Assembly: GCA_003530935.1 (NCBI GenBank) | Contig: DPEO01000080.1 | Span: forward strand, 1 to 25,816 | Length of the DNA: 25,816 bases | From: Desulfomicrobiaceae bacterium | GTDB lineage: Bacteria; Desulfobacterota; Desulfovibrionia; Desulfovibrionales; Desulfomicrobiaceae | Direction: 5' to 3' | In this document: positions 23,354 through 25,816 of the stretch, piece by piece | Numbering within the stretch: position 1 is the first letter of the stretch | Layout of the letters: each line of letters begins with the position of its first letter | Translations under genes and position numbers: made by a program | Notes under the pieces: model-generated | Database searches by the model: none | The model's input: only the letters and a program-made list of their open reading frames with translations | Told to the model about the DNA's origin: nothing

Positions 23354-24394
23354 TCAATCGATGGTCACTTCGCGCAGCACATGGAGGTTGTCGAGCACCT
23401 TGCCCGATCCCAAGGCCACTGTGGAGAGCGGGTCATCCACCACCGTGATGGGAAGCGACGTTTCCTCACGCAAGAGCTGGTCGAGCCCCCGCAAGAGCGC
23501 GCCGCCGCCGGCAAGCACAATACCCCGGTCCACGATGTCCGCAGCCAGTTCCGGTGGAGTCTGCTCCAAGGCAATACGCACCGCCTGGACAATGGCGTCC
23601 ACCGGCTCGGCGATGGCCTTGCGCACTTCTTCGGAGGTGATGGTGACGTTTCGCGGAATCCCGGACACGAGATCCCGACCTTTGATCTCCATGGTGAGTT
23701 CCGGATCCATGGGGTAGGCGGAGCCAATGGACATCTTGATCTCTTCGGCGGAGCTCTCGCCGATGAGCATATTGTACTTGCGCTTCACGTGCTGAAGGAT
23801 GGCATCATCCATCTTGTCGCCGCCCACACGCACGGACTTGGAATAGACGATGCCCGCAAGCGAGATGACCGCCACTTCCGTGGTGCCGCCCCCGATATCC
23901 ACCACCATATTGGCCGTAGGCTCGGTAATGGGCAGATCCGCGCCGATGGCCGCGGCCATGGGCTCCTCGATGAGATACACCTCCCGAGCGCCGGCGCTCT
24001 GGGCGGACTCCCGCACGGCCCGCTTCTCCACCTGGGTGATGCCGGTGGGCACGCAGATCACGATGCGCGGCCGCACCAGACGCCTCGAGTTGTGCACCTT
24101 GGAGATGAAATGCCGCAGCATGGCCTCAGTGACCTCGAAATCCGCAATAACCCCGTCCTTCATCGGACGAATCGCCACGATGTTGCCCGGGGTGCGCCCG
24201 AGCATCCGCTTGGCCTCCGCCCCTACGGCGAGGACCTTGCTCATGCCGCGGTTGTCGCGCTTCACCGCCACCACCGACGGCTCGCGCAGGACGATGCCTT
24301 TGCCGCGCACGTACACGCAGGTGTTGGCGGTCCCGAGGTCAATGGCCAAGTCATTGGAAAACAGGCCTAAAAATGCGTCGAAAATTCTGGACAT
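23354..24394 (-). CDS. mreB: Actin-like cell shape protein MreB
   Basis: This 346-residue protein is MreB, which forms membrane-bound filaments that steer wall synthesis. It starts M-S-R-I-F-D-A-F-L-G-L-F-S-N-D-L-A-I-D, and shows phosphate-binding segments D-L-G-T-A-N-T and D-I-G-G-G-T-T-E-V-A-V and the adenosine segment L-A-G-G-G-A-L-L-R-G. GAGG precedes the ATG at 24394 by about five bases. A further in-frame ATG at 24445, also with GAGG before it, would add 17 non-conserved residues and would begin almost at the predicted transcription start; family length supports 24394. Confidence 0.98.
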   Translation of the reverse strand: MSRIFDAFLGLFSNDLAIDLGTANTCVYVRGKGIVLREPSVVAVKRDNRGMSKVLAVGAEAKRMLGRTPGNIVAIRPMKDGVIADFEVTEAMLRHFISKVHNSRRLVRPRIVICVPTGITQVEKRAVRESAQSAGAREVYLIEEPMAAAIGADLPITEPTANMVVDIGGGTTEVAVISLAGIVYSKSVRVGGDKMDDAILQHVKRKYNMLIGESSAEEIKMSIGSAYPMDPELTMEIKGRDLVSGIPRNVTITSEEVRKAIAEPVDAIVQAVRIALEQTPPELAADIVDRGIVLAGGGALLRGLDQLLREETSLPITVVDDPLSTVALGSGKVLDNLHVLREVTID

Positions 24395-24454
24395 ACCATC
24401 CTCATGACGGGATTGTGGCGCCCCATCCGGCGCCGCTTGCTCCATAATTCCTCA

Positions 24455-24483
24455 AATGTACCACAATTCCCTGCATGGGGCAA
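24455..24483 (-). promoter_or_regulatory. Candidate promoter of the mre operon
   Basis: On the minus strand TTGCCC (24483-24478) and TACATT (24460-24455) are spaced by 17 bases and match the sigma-70 consensus at four of six positions each. Transcription would start near 24448, giving a leader of about 54 bases before the mreB ATG at 24394. Confidence 0.45.
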
Positions 24484-24494
24484 CAGAGGCCGCA

Positions 24495-24524
24495 TTGACA
24501 GGGAACAATTCAAATTTTTAAACT
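24495..24524 (+). promoter_or_regulatory. Candidate promoter of the yhcC-type gene
   Basis: A perfect -35 TTGACA (24495-24500) is followed at 18 bases by TAAACT (24519-24524), a four-of-six -10, in an AT-rich patch. Transcription would begin almost at the ATG (24530), implying a leaderless or very short-leader mRNA; no ribosome binding site precedes that ATG. Confidence 0.4.
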
Positions 24525-24529
24525 AGCGT

Positions 24530-25459
24530 ATGCACGAGCCTTACCGTCGTCTCGCACCCTGGCTGCGCCAACGTTTTGGCACAACGGTGCGCATCATTCC
24601 CTTGGACAGTGGCGGCACCTGCCCCAACCGCGACGGCACTTTGGGTCGTGGAGGGTGCACATTCTGCAATCCTCACGGGTCAGGCTCCGGGCTCGCTGCA
24701 CGCGGGCTTGGGCTGCGGGAACAATATCTGCGCGCGTACGAACGCTTGGCTCGCCGCAATGCTCCGCCCCGCGCCATCGCCTATCTGCAATCCTACAGCG
24801 CCACCCATGGGCCTGCCCAGCATCTGGCGGCGCAACTGGCGCAACTCCGCGACCTCCCCGGCCTCGTGGGCATCACCGTAGGGACGCGGCCCGACACCCT
24901 GGACGCCGACAAATGGGCCGTACTGCGCGCTGCCCCTGAGCCCGTCCTCTGGCTGGAAATGGGACTCCAATCGGCCCATGACGTCACCTTGCGCCGCATC
25001 CATCGCGGCCATGACGCCGCAGCCTTCGCCCGCGCCTGCAACCAGGCCCACGTCCACGGTTTCGCCGTCTGCGCCCACGTCATGGCCGGACTCCCAGGAG
25101 AAACCATGCAGCAGTGGCGAAAAACCCTGGCCTTTCTCAACGATCTCCCGATCACCGGGGTAAAATTCCACAATCTTTTGATCGTGCGCGGCTCCATCCT
25201 GGAAGGACTGTGGCGGCGCGGGAGCGTAGCGCTCCTTTCCCGCGCCGAGACCATCCAGTGGATCGTGGAGGGGGTCGCGGCCCTGCGACCGGATATCATC
25301 ATCCACCGCCTCACCGCAGATCCAGCCCCCGGAGAACTCATCGCCCCGGGATTTGCCGCAGACAAACGCGGGCTGCACGCGGCCATCCACCTCGCCCTCC
25401 GCGAGCAGCGCATCCATCAAGGCTGCCGGCTGCCCGCCAATACCCAGGAGCTCCCATGA
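24530..25459 (+). CDS. YhcC-type radical SAM protein (TIGR01212 family)
   Basis: This 309-residue protein is a radical SAM enzyme of the YhcC group. The cluster cysteines are C31, C43 and C46 in C-P-N-R-D-G-T-L-G-R-G-G-C-T-F-C, the spacing typical of this family and unlike the classic CxxxCxxC. Other family segments are I-A-Y-L-Q-S-Y-S-A-T-H, V-G-I-T-V-G-T-R-P-D, W-L-E-M-G-L-Q-S-A-H and H-V-M-A-G-L-P-G-E-T. The reaction is not known. The start ATG at 24530 agrees with family N-termini although it has no ribosome binding site. The 3' end overlaps the next gene in ATGA. Confidence 0.93.
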   Translation: MHEPYRRLAPWLRQRFGTTVRIIPLDSGGTCPNRDGTLGRGGCTFCNPHGSGSGLAARGLGLREQYLRAYERLARRNAPPRAIAYLQSYSATHGPAQHLAAQLAQLRDLPGLVGITVGTRPDTLDADKWAVLRAAPEPVLWLEMGLQSAHDVTLRRIHRGHDAAAFARACNQAHVHGFAVCAHVMAGLPGETMQQWRKTLAFLNDLPITGVKFHNLLIVRGSILEGLWRRGSVALLSRAETIQWIVEGVAALRPDIIIHRLTADPAPGELIAPGFAADKRGLHAAIHLALREQRIHQGCRLPANTQELP

Positions 25460-25816
25460 CCGTCACCGAGACCTTCTCCCATCCTCAATTTTCCGCCCAC
25501 TTCCATTGGCAGGACGGTCTGCTTGCCTCCATCGAGGTCACCCCCCCAGCGCCAGCCACGCCGGCGACCTCCCCTTGGGGGGCGGAGCTTGCACGCGTGA
25601 TCCGCTCTCTTGGCCCGCACCCCCTTGCCTGGCCGAAGCTCCCATTGGCGCGGCACCGCGTCTCCGCCTTCGCCTGGGAGGTGCTCCGATCCCTGGCGCG
25701 CACCGTGCCGCCCGGCACGACCACCACCTACGGCGAGCTGGCGCAGCGCCTCGGGACCAGTCCGCGCGCCATCGGTCAGGTCATGGCCCGCAACCCGTGG
25801 CCGCTCCTTTTTCCCT
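25456..25816 (+). CDS. MGMT-type O6-alkylguanine DNA alkyltransferase (partial)
   Basis: 120 codons are visible before the window ends. The N-terminal part (1-75) is not conserved. From about residue 76 the sequence follows the alkyltransferase DNA-binding domain: F-A-W-E-V-L-R-S-L, P-P-G-T-T-T-T-Y-G-E-L-A, R-A-I-G-Q-V-M-A-R-N-P, then P-L-L-F-P. In the family the next residues are the active-site C-H-R-V. The window stops on the first base of that codon, a T, which fits a cysteine codon. The protein would repair O6-methylguanine by transferring the methyl to cysteine, or be an alkyltransferase-like protein if the cysteine is absent. The ATG overlaps the preceding stop in ATGA. Confidence 0.88.
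   Translation, partial: MTVTETFSHPQFSAHFHWQDGLLASIEVTPPAPATPATSPWGAELARVIRSLGPHPLAWPKLPLARHRVSAFAWEVLRSLARTVPPGTTTTYGELAQRLGTSPRAIGQVMARNPWPLLFP

Noticed and set aside
24395..24445. N-terminally extended MreB from the ATG at 24445
   Set aside because: The added 17 residues are not typical of MreB, whose members start near M-x-x-x-F-x-x-L-F-S-N-D, and the ATG lies almost at the predicted transcription start.
1..25816. Mobile elements, CRISPR arrays, defence systems or toxin-antitoxin pairs
   Set aside because: No transposase, integrase, direct-repeat array or recognised defence protein is visible. The genes are core functions with uniform composition.

Overview
This is a GC-rich, tightly packed, chromosomal-looking window. 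It most likely comes from a sulfate-reducing deltaproteobacterium of the Desulfovibrio group. The grounds are the ATP synthase cluster ordered b'-b-delta-alpha-gamma-beta-epsilon without a and c subunits, the complete mreBCD-mrdA-rodA run directly upstream of it, a short RdgC followed by a coupled partner gene, and a tiny rod-type flagellar protein standing alone. I infer this from remembered family and gene-order patterns, not from a search. I see no insertion sequence, prophage, CRISPR array, tRNA or rRNA.

Layout. 1-49 (-): possible first codons of a sigma-54 activator leaving the window. 105-1720 (+): sfsA and hslO (Hsp33), overlapping. 1739-2077 (-): small flagellar rod-like protein, convergent with hslO. 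2078-2474: gene-poor stretch with a long inverted repeat and perhaps a decayed reading frame. 2475-9394 (-): an eight-gene run, in transcription order: BMP-family binding protein, two permeases, xanthine-guanine phosphoribosyltransferase, double ABC ATPase, methyltransferase, nikR, folE2. Nearly every junction overlaps or is spaced by a few bases. A structured leader with two mutually exclusive foldings precedes it (9445-9491). 9519-10687 (-): an RdgC-like protein and a coupled second protein. 10784-12913 (+): a GH57 glycosidase with its own promoter candidate. 13062-13098: strong terminator closing the minus-strand ATP synthase operon (13121-18984). 19154-24394 (-): mreB, mreC, mreD, mrdA, rodA. 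24530-25816 (+): a YhcC-type radical SAM protein and an MGMT-type DNA repair protein cut by the window edge.

How the genes work together. The long minus-strand operon reads as purine salvage: a BMP/Nup-type importer brings in a nucleoside or base, and Gpt traps xanthine or guanine as a nucleotide. The last gene, folE2, spends GTP on the first step of folate or queuosine synthesis, so the operon may connect purine import to GTP use. A nickel sensor (nikR) sits inside it without any nickel-transport gene nearby. The mre-mrd block is the elongasome (MreB filament, MreC/MreD scaffold, PBP2 transpeptidase, RodA glycosyltransferase) and implies a rod- or vibrio-shaped cell. The atp block supplies F1 plus the peripheral stalk; the membrane ring and a subunit must be encoded elsewhere.

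The window is mostly conserved core genome. I found no clear new defence or mobile system. The points most worth checking are the switch-like leader before the purine operon, the nikR-folE2 placement, the two-piece RdgC, and the unassigned stretch 2078-2474.
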